DNA from: Corylus avellana
Lineage: Eukaryota; Streptophyta; Magnoliopsida; Fagales; Betulaceae
Assembly: GCF_901000735.1 (NCBI RefSeq)
Contig: NC_081542.1
Coordinates: 42,820,238 to 42,884,237 of the forward strand
Reading direction: 5' to 3'
DNA length: 64,000 bases
Translations under genes and position numbers: made by a program
Shown here: positions 13,217 to 23,000 of the stretch, piece by piece
How positions within the stretch are numbered: the first letter of the stretch is position 1
Layout of the letters: every line of letters begins with the position of its first letter
The notes under the pieces: model-generated
Seen by the model: only the letters and a program-made list of their open reading frames with translations
Database searches by the model: none
What the model was told of the DNA's origin: nothing

Positions 13217-13418
13217 GTAACGTGCCAGTTAGACACGTTTTCAATTGGTAATGTGCCACACTGGCACATTACCAATTAGTAACGTGTCATTTACACACGT
13301 TCCCAAATTGGTAACGTGGCAGTTTGACACGTTACCAGTTTGACACGTTACCAATTGGTAACGTGTCAAAAAGTAATGAATAGTGGACACGTTACAAATT
13401 GGTAAGTTTTTTGTAGTG
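13217..13418. mobile_element. One end of a CACTA (En/Spm-like) DNA transposon
   Basis: The right border reads AAGTTTTTTGTAGTG, i.e. CACTACAAAAAACTT on the minus strand, the terminal signature of CACTA elements. Immediately inside lies a dense array of a GGTAACGTGTC-type motif in both orientations (about ten copies between 13217 and 13402), as expected of subterminal transposase-binding repeats. No matching left terminus was found, so this is a solo or truncated end. The assembly gap 300 bp to the right might be connected, but that is not shown. Confidence 0.72.
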
Positions 13419-13450
13419 TGGTGCTTTTAGATTGAATCTTCTTCTTCTTC

Positions 13451-13481
<31 letters not shown>

Positions 13482-13724
13482 TAATGCAACTAACAAAAAG
13501 AAGTTAAAAGAACCAAATTAAAGTGATGGCTTTGGTTCTTTTTTTTTTTTTTAGGGGAAACTTCAGAAAGTCCCCCTAAACTTTCAACCGTTTTGATAAG
13601 CACCCTCTGAATTTTCAAAACTCTCACTTATGCCCCCTGAACTTTGGTTTGCTCTCACTTTGGACCCTTTTAACGTTAAAATTAAACAATTTGACTTTTT
13701 ATACCTATTTTACTCTAAACCAAA
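13419..13724. other. Poly-T tracts and repeat-like noncoding DNA before a gap
   Basis: Contains a CTT/T microsatellite (13439-13476), another T tract (about 13540-13552), and a segment with CCCCCTAAACTTTCAACCG and CCCCCTGAACTTTGG phrases. Such phrases are typical of terminal repeats of plant Mutator-like foldback elements. The second half is lost in the gap. Confidence 0.4.
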
Positions 13725-13824
13725 NNNNNNNNNNNNNNNNNNNNNNNNNNNNNNNNNNNNNNNNNNNNNNNNNNNNNNNNNNNNNNNNNNNNNNNNNNNN
13801 NNNNNNNNNNNNNNNNNNNNNNNN
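13725..13824. other. Assembly gap (100 N)
   Basis: Exactly 100 N, the conventional length for a gap of unknown size. Confidence 0.99.
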
Positions 13825-13980
13825 AAAGTATTCAATTGATTGACTCCTAAGGATGTCGTCAATGAATATTCACCAATGACAAGATAAGCAAATCCAGTTC
13901 AAATAACATCGATTGTCCCTATCACTATGAAACGTTCCAGAGAATATACTTTGTTTACTATCATGGCATATAATTATATT

Positions 13981-14460
13981 CAGGGCCGGCTCAATGTATT
14001 TGGGGGCCTTAGGCGAAATTTTGAAGTTGGACCTTATTTTTTTTAATATTTAAATATTAATTAAATAATATTTATTTTAATAATATTATTATATTTTTAT
14101 AATATTATTATTATTTTCATTCTCATTGCTGTTTCATGACTTTTAAGTTTAACTTTTAACTAGTTGCTCAAAAAAATTGATGTGGCATATTTCTTTTTTT
14201 GGGTTAATTGGTCTTATTTTACAATGGGCTTATTATATTGGAGCATTATTTTAGAGGTCTTAAATTTTTATGGGAAAAAATTGTGGGCCTTATTTAAAAA
14301 AAAAAAAAAAAAAAAATTAGGCCTTAAGTTAAAATAAAATTAAAAATTTTTTTAGGCCTTATTAAAAAAATTTTTGGGCCTTATTAAAAAAAATTTTGGG
14401 CTTTACTAACTGGGGGCCCTAGGCGACCGCCTCAATGGCCTAGCCATTGAGCCGGCCCTG
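13981..14460. mobile_element. Non-autonomous hAT element with perfect termini
   Basis: Perfect 16-bp terminal inverted repeats CAGGGCCGGCTCAATG and CATTGAGCCGGCCCTG. The flanks carry a perfect 8-bp direct repeat ATTATATT (13973-13980 and 14461-14468). CAGGG-type termini and an 8-bp duplication are diagnostic of the hAT superfamily. The 480-bp interior is A/T-homopolymer-rich with repeated GGGCCTTA words and no transposase, so it must be mobilised in trans. Confidence 0.95.
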
Positions 14461-14468
14461 ATTATATT

Positions 14469-15047
14469 CTTCTTAATTTCTGTAAACAAACAAACATGAC
14501 AAGGGTTTTGCTTTAGTTTTTAGTATCTCTTTTTCTTTTTCTTTTTTAATCTTTAGGCTGAATCATGCATGGACACTTAAGTAGCCAGCATTATAGCTCT
14601 TGCATTAATTTGCAGTTTCTCTCTTGGTTGTTACTTTCGACACAAGTGCATAGACTCACAACAGTAGTTCAATTCAACCTAAAAGCTTGAGCTAATGGGT
14701 TTGACTCAACACTCATACTGGCACTCACGATAATTCCGGTTTGTATAGCGTAAAACATGTATGAATAGGTTGGATCACTTGGGTTTTTCAAACATCCTCG
14801 CAGCACTATAGCTGACAGAAGTTGTGCTCATGGCCACATACCTAAAATGTGCCAAGCATATTCTTTCTCCATGGATTCCTTAACTTTAAAAACTAGTGCA
14901 TGTGAAGCCCATTATTTGTAGGCAACAAAAGAGAGGAATCACTTGAAAGTTTTCGTAACTGCGTACGCAAGCTGACACATGTAGAAATTTGATCATGGAA
15001 TTGAAGTGATGGAATTGAAGATGATTGTTTAGCAAGGCAGTTGATCA
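14469..15047. other. Intergenic, nothing recognised
   Basis: No coding region or element boundary seen. Confidence 0.4.
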
Positions 15048-15892
15048 TGGTATATAGGGGCCAATGTCAATGGCAGGCAAATATGTACTTTATTAGGTTA
15101 GAGTTTGAAATGGCAAATGAGTTCCAACATTTGTGAACCACCATGAGCAAAAGTGGACTTCCATGACAAAAAAGATGTAAAGAAAGTGGAAATCATTTAA
15201 TAACGTATACACGTCAATCTCCTTTTGATTGCAAAATCACAACAATATATATAGATATTGTTCAAGAATCCACACCAGTTCTTATGGGCAGTACTAGTGA
15301 CACAAATTCTTATGGGAAAATTAATATTCTAGAAATAAAAACAAGAACAAATTTGCTTCCAAACAAGTTTTCCTCGTACACATCAGTCCCTCTGTATATT
15401 AATTGAACAATTATCGAATTATGTTAACTCCAAGGGCAGCTCCATAGAGATTATGAAACAAGTGAAAATTTCATATCTTGATGTCCGTACACTATATATG
15501 TGGATGGATTCCTGCAAAAAGGGTGGAAACAATTTGGAGGCTTGTCGGAATTTGTAGGCGGAGGAAGCCTCCAATGCTTAGATTAACGAAGAAGTAGGGT
15601 GTATGACTTTGGTCAGGTGTCCTCTCCTAATGGAGTATGGCCCTGGCCAGATGTTGCACTGAACACTTTGCTAGTTGGCAAGGTATGGACGTAGCCATGA
15701 TTCTCCGCTTAAGATCACAGGGCAATTGTGATGAAATTATGGGGCAATTGTTCTCTATGCCATAAACTCTAGCATCCACTATGCTGGCATAGTTGATCGA
15801 GCTATTTAGGTTACCCTCCACCTAGTTGGGTCTTGTTATTGTGCTCTAAACCCTGCTTCCTTGCGCTGGCCTTCATTGTATAGTTGAGACTT
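15048..15892. repeat. 845-bp segment, first copy (gap-flanking duplication)
   Basis: This segment appears base-for-base the same as 15913-16757. It begins TGGTATATAGGGGCCAATG and ends TATAGTTGAGACTT right at a run of N. Identity up to both gap edges suggests that overlapping contig ends or two haplotypes were joined without merging. No gene is visible inside. Confidence 0.93.
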
Positions 15893-15912
15893 NNNNNNNN
15901 NNNNNNNNNNNN
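15893..15912. other. Assembly gap (20 N)
   Basis: Exactly 20 N between two apparently identical 845-bp segments, probably a placeholder gap. Confidence 0.99.
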
Positions 15913-16757
15913 TGGTATATAGGGGCCAATGTCAATGGCAGGCAAATATGTACTTTATTAGGTTAGAGTTTGAAATGGCAAATGAGTTCCAACATTTGTG
16001 AACCACCATGAGCAAAAGTGGACTTCCATGACAAAAAAGATGTAAAGAAAGTGGAAATCATTTAATAACGTATACACGTCAATCTCCTTTTGATTGCAAA
16101 ATCACAACAATATATATAGATATTGTTCAAGAATCCACACCAGTTCTTATGGGCAGTACTAGTGACACAAATTCTTATGGGAAAATTAATATTCTAGAAA
16201 TAAAAACAAGAACAAATTTGCTTCCAAACAAGTTTTCCTCGTACACATCAGTCCCTCTGTATATTAATTGAACAATTATCGAATTATGTTAACTCCAAGG
16301 GCAGCTCCATAGAGATTATGAAACAAGTGAAAATTTCATATCTTGATGTCCGTACACTATATATGTGGATGGATTCCTGCAAAAAGGGTGGAAACAATTT
16401 GGAGGCTTGTCGGAATTTGTAGGCGGAGGAAGCCTCCAATGCTTAGATTAACGAAGAAGTAGGGTGTATGACTTTGGTCAGGTGTCCTCTCCTAATGGAG
16501 TATGGCCCTGGCCAGATGTTGCACTGAACACTTTGCTAGTTGGCAAGGTATGGACGTAGCCATGATTCTCCGCTTAAGATCACAGGGCAATTGTGATGAA
16601 ATTATGGGGCAATTGTTCTCTATGCCATAAACTCTAGCATCCACTATGCTGGCATAGTTGATCGAGCTATTTAGGTTACCCTCCACCTAGTTGGGTCTTG
16701 TTATTGTGCTCTAAACCCTGCTTCCTTGCGCTGGCCTTCATTGTATAGTTGAGACTT
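15913..16757. repeat. 845-bp segment, second copy (gap-flanking duplication)
   Basis: Same sequence as 15048-15892, continuing without a break into unique DNA at 16758. See the first copy. Confidence 0.93.
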
Positions 16758-17170
16758 GTGATTTGAGCTTTCTCACCCCGACTCATACACGTAAGCTCCT
16801 GAGTCTGTATTCTCGACTTGGGTCGATCGGCCAATGGTATATTCGATATATCGCTTATTAGATCACCTTCTATCAATTGGGTCCTCCAAAGAGTGCCATT
16901 TGGATTATGATTGAGATCTTCTTTTTTCTTTTATTTGTAATTTGAGGGATAAGTTGTTCTCAAACGTGACGTACCTTTTAAAATTATTATTAAATTTGAG
17001 ATGATTATTATTAAATTTTGATTTATTGATAATATTAAATATTACATCACATTTAAAATAACTTTAAAAAAATTATAATCTTCCTTATATTATTACTCAT
17101 CGTTCAATCACGCTAGAAGTGCATAATGGTAATTTAAACGCCAACCGTTGAGTTGTACGACAACAACAGT
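16758..17170. other. PHO2 upstream region
   Basis: Noncoding. An AT-rich block at about 16965-17070 (TTTTAAAATTATTATTAAAT repeats) resembles the foldback family at 29049-29175 and 44110-44300. The rest probably includes the distal PHO2 promoter. Confidence 0.4.
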
Positions 17171-17179
17171 CTGAGTGTC

Positions 17180-17210
17180 GGATACGGTTGGTATATTCTT
17201 TTCCGTATCC
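17180..17210. promoter_or_regulatory. P1BS element inside a perfect inverted repeat
   Basis: GTATATTC at 17191-17198 fits the P1BS consensus GNATATNC bound by PHR1-type MYB factors. It is flanked by GGATACGG (17180-17187) and CCGTATCC (17203-17210), a perfect 8-bp inverted repeat whose centre falls within one base of the P1BS centre. It lies roughly 70-90 bp before the probable PHO2 transcript start. The motif is seen; PHR binding is inference. Confidence 0.5.
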
Positions 17211-18990
17211 ATTTAAAAGTCCCACACGTCCAATTGGCTGTGGACATAGCCCACTCTCAGAATCTTCAACGCTTCAGAGCAACAAAACAGAGAGCGACAT
17301 AACCCGGAGAGAGAGAGAGAGACAGAGTGAGAGAGAGAGAGAGGAGGCAGAGCTCTAATGGTTTGGAGGCTCGGGTATGGCGTGAAGGACGGGTCTCAGA
17401 GAGGAACTTGGCCTCTCTGAATTCCTAGCTCTTCCTTCTTTCACCAACAGTGAATAGTTTTCATGGCCGAGAAAGCAAGTTAGCGAGAAAGTGGTAGAAA
17501 CTGAAGAAAAATCATAGGAGCGACTTTCTTTCAGTCATTAATGTTCTGGGTCGAGCTCCTTTGATCAGCTTTTGGAGACTTTATGCGGGTTTCTGGGTAT
17601 TGATGACAGAATTTTAGAGTTCCAATGATTAGCGGAGGTGGCGAATGGTACAGTACTTCAATCTGCAACTTCTCTCATTCAATCTGTCTTTTTTTCAAAT
17701 GTGATTTTCGTTTGTTTGTGGGGTTTGTGAATTGACCTTTTTTTCACAATTCAGCAACAAGCTCTGGGTTAATATGATGTTTAAATTCATAGAACTTGTA
17801 TGAAATCTTTTTAATTTCGATATATCCTGAATCTTCGTGGGACTTGAATGTTTGGAGTGTGGTTATTTCATTTGTTATGAACCCTTGGTGTAAGATGTAA
17901 AATTTCTATTTTATTTCTTGTAAACTGTTGGAAATTAAAAGTTGTTTTCTTTGATGGGATTTGAGTTTCTTGAGGGGCACAGGTTTGGTGTATAATTTCT
18001 CATGGTTTCTTTCTCTAAGTCGATGAAGACATGTTCTTTGGAATTTACTTTTCTTTCTAAAAAAAGAAATTTTATGTTGGTGAAATTCCACCCTTATTGA
18101 TGCATGAATTCGAATTGATTAGGTTAAATATGTTGTTTCCAATGTTTTCCTACACTTGCTTAAAGTGCAGTATGTTGCTCCTTCCCCTTTCAAGTCTAAA
18201 ACCTTAACCTTTATATGTTTTTAAACCTTCATACTGCAAAGAGAGAGAGAGAGAGAGAAATGAAACCCTCTGCAACAAATTTTCAATATCAAATGCAACA
18301 CCAAAAGTGAAGCCCCCACTTTGAATTTTGTTACACTGCAAGATACTGCTCTCTTTGTCTCTCTCTTCTTTTTAAAATTCTACGTATTGGTTATTTATAT
18401 GAAGGCAATATTATGGTGATGGTCTTTAAATTATTTTTTAATAAAAAAAATACATAACATGTTTTCAAATCTACCTCTTCTGTTTTCTTCTGCATTTACT
18501 TGTGTGGCCCCCTTTTTTGTATCTTTCTCTGGTTTTATTGGAGCTGGATTATCAGATTTTTCGGTTGACAACCGATGCTGGAGTATCAGATTGCTTCTAT
18601 TTTCTATTAATATGAAAAAGTGTTAGGTACTTATTGGCGGTGTTGGTGCAGGTTCTGTGGGGATGTTAAACTGGTTAGAGAAGCTCTCTTGCCTTTTGGC
18701 AGTGAAAACTGGTTATGTTGATAGTCCTCTCTGAGACATCATCCAATTAGTTGCCATAGATCCAATGTTGCTGCAGGTTCAATTGTGATGTAAGCTGCTT
18801 AGAGATGCTTTCTTGAGTTTTGGCTATGAAAAGTGATTATTGAGATAGCTCTCTCAGAGACACACACAATACGTGGCTGAGTAGGCTGTCAGTCAAGCTG
18901 CTAGATATGTCTAAACTGGTTGTTCTGTTGGGTGGCTTGAACTGACCTAATTTTGACCTTGAATTTCAGCTGGTAATCGAACTCTTTACA

Positions 18991-19011
18991 TGAGGCAGAT
19001 CTCCTTTGGCA
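18991..19011 (+). promoter_or_regulatory. miR399 target site 1
   Basis: Reads TGAGGCAGATCTCCTTTGGCA. Compared with the perfect complement of miR399, four bases differ, three at the 5' edge and one at position 8; the GATCTCCTTTGGCA seed and cleavage region is nearly intact. Confidence 0.85.
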
Positions 19012-19045
19012 GCAGATTCGTGTGACAGAAACTTTGGCTTGATTG

Positions 19046-19066
19046 TGGGGCAAATCTCCTTTGGCA
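19046..19066 (+). promoter_or_regulatory. miR399 target site 2
   Basis: The 18-base core GGCAAATCTCCTTTGGCA is intact; only the first two of 21 positions differ from a perfect miR399 complement. Confidence 0.93.
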
Positions 19067-19090
19067 AAATTTTAGTTAAGTTTTCTTTGG

Positions 19091-19110
19091 TTGGGTGACT
19101 TCCCTTGGCT
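19091..19110 (+). promoter_or_regulatory. Degenerate miR399-like site
   Basis: TTGGGTGACTTCCCTTGGCT lies between good sites and resembles the miR399 complement with several mismatches and a one-base deletion. It is probably an eroded repeat unit; function is doubtful. Confidence 0.4.
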
Positions 19111-19339
19111 GTGAGTATTTGCGGAGAGAATTTTTGGCTGGGCAGTAATCATTTGTCATCAATCTACCTGGAACTCCGCCCTTGTATAGGAAAGCCTCCT
19201 GCAAATATTGTTCTTATTCTGAGGATCTTTACTACTATCTGTGTGGTAGATCTTATCTCACAGTTGCAGCTTGTTGGCTCTTCTGCATTGAGGAAGTCTC
19301 CTTCAGAAGTTTCTTTTAGCGGGAACTTCAGTCCATTCA

Positions 19340-19360
19340 TTGGGCAAATCTCCTTTGGCA
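19340..19360 (+). promoter_or_regulatory. miR399 target site 3
   Basis: Contains the complete core GGGCAAATCTCCTTTGGCA preceded by TT; only two edge bases differ from the miR399 complement. Confidence 0.94.
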
Positions 19361-19397
19361 TTTGGGGTCGTAACTCGACTCCTGTTATCCTCCCTTT

Positions 19398-19418
19398 TAG
19401 GGCAAATCTCCTTTGGCA
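19398..19418 (+). promoter_or_regulatory. miR399 target site 4 (best match)
   Basis: Only the first base of the 21 differs from a perfect miR399 complement (T for C); AGGGCAAATCTCCTTTGGCA is exact. It is the site nearest the coding sequence. Confidence 0.95.
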
Positions 19419-20044
19419 TCTGTCTCCAATTTTAGCATTGGAGACATCGACACATTATCAAATATTTTCATAGATTGGAATATATATTATCTTACAATTT
19501 CTTATCATCCTTTTGGAAGCAACTACATCAACATAAGCTCAAATTAGGAGTGACACGGGCGTCCGATTCTCCAGTTTGTTGAAAAAGGTGAAAACTTGAT
19601 AGTAACTTTCTCTATCCCTTCACTTAATCTTCTTCATGGAAATAATTGTTATAGTAGTACTATCTAAAATAAAATCGTAAGTAGTTCAAAGTTTCTTTAA
19701 TTTTGTTGTATCTCTTACTCATACTAAATTTGCAAAGGATAATCAGTCAAATATATCTCTTTATTCTCAGGTATTTGTGCTTCCTTGAAGATATTGAATT
19801 CCTAAAAGAATCTTTTTTTTTTTAACATTCAGTGAAGATTAGCTGAGGAATTTTGGCAAACAGCACCTGAACATATAATTCTGATACCATATCTTTTTGC
19901 AGCAGAGGTCAGACATCCTGCCTAATGGACTAATGGCTTGAATTCTTCTCTGTTGTTGCCTTTATTGTCCTCTTCTTTTTATTCTTATAGCTATGTTATT
20001 GCAGTTAGACTGAGTTGTACTATTCTCTTTTAATAGGCATCTGA

Positions 20045-23000
20045 ATGATGGACACTTTCCTTAGCGACTCTGACTGGGAGAGTGCTAGTGAGAGTGGTAG
20101 CAGTGAGGATCGAGAGGAAACTGAATACTTGTATGTTGGGCAGGCTAGGAGCATTTTGTCAAGTCTCGAGGAGAGCATTGGAAAAATTGATGATTTTCTC
20201 TCATTTGAGAGGGGATTTGTACTTGGGGATTTGGTGTGCTCCGAAACAGACACAGCTGGGCAGATGGGAAGGGTCGTTGGCATTGATATGTTGGTAGATT
20301 TAGAAAGTGCTCAGGGAAAAATAATGAAAAATGTAAATTCCAAGAAACTTTTAAAGATCCGCTCCATCTCAGTTGGAGATTATGTGATTTGTGGGCCTTG
20401 GCTTGGAATGGTGGACAAAGTGGTTGACAAAGTCACTGTTGTCTTTGATGATGGATCAAAGCGCGAAGTCACTGCCATGGATCAAGAGAATCTATTGCCA
20501 ATTTCTCCCAATATGCTGGAAGACTCACAGTACCCATATTATCCAGGACAGAGAGTGCGGGTTAGGCTCTCAGAGGTTACTAAATCAGCTAGACGATTTT
20601 GTGGCACTTGGAGGCAAAATCAAGATGAAGGAACTGTTTGTGCTGTGGAAGCAGGTTTGGTGTCTGTGGAATGGTTTGCATCTGTTCCCGTGGGTTGTGA
20701 TTTGAGTCTGCCTATACCACCACGTTTGCAGGATTCAAGAAACTTGACTTTGTTGTCATGTTTTTCACATGCAAATTGGCAGCTTGGTGACTGGTGTATG
20801 CTTCCAAGTGCTGACAGCAAGGGTGTGATGGAGCAGACTTTTCTTAATGCATCTACTGGAAAACTCATTAATGAGAACTTGACAAGAGGATTTAAGAGAA
20901 GCCATACTTCAAATTTAGAGGAACTGTTTGTTATTGTGAAGACAAAGACTAAAGTTGATGTCATGTGGCAGGATGGCAGTTGCTCTTTTGGACTTGATTC
21001 ACAAAATTTATGCCCTGTGAGTGTTGTAAACATTTATGAATTCTTGCCTGAACAGTTTGTGTTGGAAAAAGGAACTTGTGATGATCCACTCATTTCTAGC
21101 AGCCAGAGATGGGGTGTTGTGCGGTCTGTGGATGCAAAGGAACGAACTGTAAATGTACAGTGGACAACTCTTGCTATGTCTGAAGCCAATAATTTGGATG
21201 GAAGCAGCATAGAGGAAACTTTGAGTGCATATGAATTGGTTGAGCACCCTGAGTTTTCATATTGCTTGGGTGATGTTGTGTTTAGGCTAGTTCAGAACCA
21301 GTTTGGTGATCCAGCTAATAAAGATCATGTAAACTCAGAAACTGGCATGGGTGAGGAGGCCACTTTGAAAGGCGAGTACTGCACCAAGGATCAGACTCAG
21401 TATCCCAATAACTCTTATCTCTCATGTATTGGCAATGTTACCGGCTTTGAAGATGGTGCTGTGGAGGTGAGATGGGCTACTGGTTTTGCAACCAAGGTAT
21501 GCAGTCATCCTAATTGTTTCTCTCTGAATGTATTTTCTCAATGATTTCTAGTTGACGTTCTGTTTATAGTGTAAGAGGATACTGTTATTAATTTAAAATT
21601 TTCACAATTAGTTGGTAGGAAACTTTTATATTCACGCAGAAAGGTTCCGACTGTTATGTTAGGCGCATATAATATGTTCAAACTAAGATTGCACTGTAGA
21701 ATGCAATTAATAAGTATACCAGTCTTACTGATCAACCAATACCAAAGAGGCACATGACGGTGAGCTGAAGTGCAAGGCCTGATTGTCCTTAAAATCACTC
21801 AACTAGCATTGGAATTCAGCAGAAATTGTATCATAATATAGAGGAATTTTTAATCAAGTCTCATAAAGTTCATGTACACCGCCAGGTCATTGATAACCTC
21901 GTGGAGAGTTCTAGTGGCGACTTAAAAATAGGAGTGTTGGTTAATGTGTCCCACTCTGCACTTATTACATTAATTTACAATTTATATAATTGGGTTTATG
22001 GTTGGTCATGGGGACTTTTTTTTAGCTAAAGTCAGGTTTGCTGGTCTGTGATAGGGCATCTTTCATTGAGCTGGTGTTTTTGTGTGTGTTGTTGATAAAA
22101 AGTCCTAGTGCACATATAATTTAGCTACGTTGACAGAATTAATTGGGTTGCACTATGTCCACACCTATTCAGTGGTGTGGAAGAAACCAAAATTGTAAAT
22201 ATCATTTTCCAAATTAATATGGTTAGCAGGTAATTAGCCCCATCTGCTCTCTGTTTTTGAACAGTTTGTCACTCATGTGTACGTGTGTGTGTGTGTGTGT
22301 TTGAAAGTGTAATTTTCTTAGGTATGAAGTCTTACTTGACACTGGTGAGGGTTGAGTTATGACTGCTGTTAATCCATGCTGAATTTGGTTTAGGGTTAAT
22401 CGGTTCCCTTCCCAGAAGGAAATGTGAGATTGATGCCTCAAACCTGTTATGATCGTAACATAGTAAGGTTTGTAGTATAGTGTGATAAATACTTTTGGAA
22501 GAGTTGGTGGTAGTTTACACAGAACAGCCATTGAACTTGAAAAGAATGCCACCATGCCTGCTATCTCTGCTTCATTCTCTGAAATATGGATGACCTGTAT
22601 GTTTTTCCAATGATATTCCACAGGCTTTTGCTGATTATATGTTCTTGATCTGTTTAACTTGACAAATATGAATTCCTATAATGTTTCTTGAACTTTAATA
22701 TGTTCATACAAGGGGAAAGAGGAAAAGGTTCATTAGCTTATTATAGGTGGCAATAGTGTTAGAATGTGCAACCAACTATTGAAATTTATGAAGCTCGTTT
22801 GTGAATTAATATCTCTTATTGTTTCATGTATAACTGAGTAGTATCCAGTAATGTTCATCAAGTTCTTCAAATTCCTTGTTGGGCATGGTTACAGGTTGCA
22901 CCTTATGAGATATTTCGGGTTGATAAATCTGAAGGTTCAAGTGCAACCCATGTGCTCTTTGAAGAAAATGTTGAGGAAACGAATCAAGAGATGATTGAAC

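Larger units (their letters stand above)
17240..20044 (+). promoter_or_regulatory. PHO2: Long spliced 5' leader of PHO2 with miR399 sites
   Basis: No protein is encoded here. The leader probably starts near 17240-17290, passes a GA microsatellite (17309-17342), and has a first noncoding exon ending near GCGAATG|GTACAG (about 17647). A further exon, possibly starting after the GCAG at about 18652, carries the miR399 sites between 18991 and 19418. The last junction is the acceptor TTTAATAG at 20029-20036, leaving eight leader bases before the ATG. A long intron-containing leader with several miR399 sites is the known arrangement for PHO2. The exact noncoding exon borders are estimates, apart from the final acceptor. 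Confidence 0.7.

Noticed and set aside
15627..15821. 64-codon minus-strand frame that occurs twice (also 16492-16686)
   Set aside because: Duplicated only because of the gap-flanking assembly duplication; no family similarity.
19191..19210. Possible further miR399 site (GGAAAGCCTCCTGCAAAT)
   Set aside because: Too many mismatches across the seed and cleavage positions.
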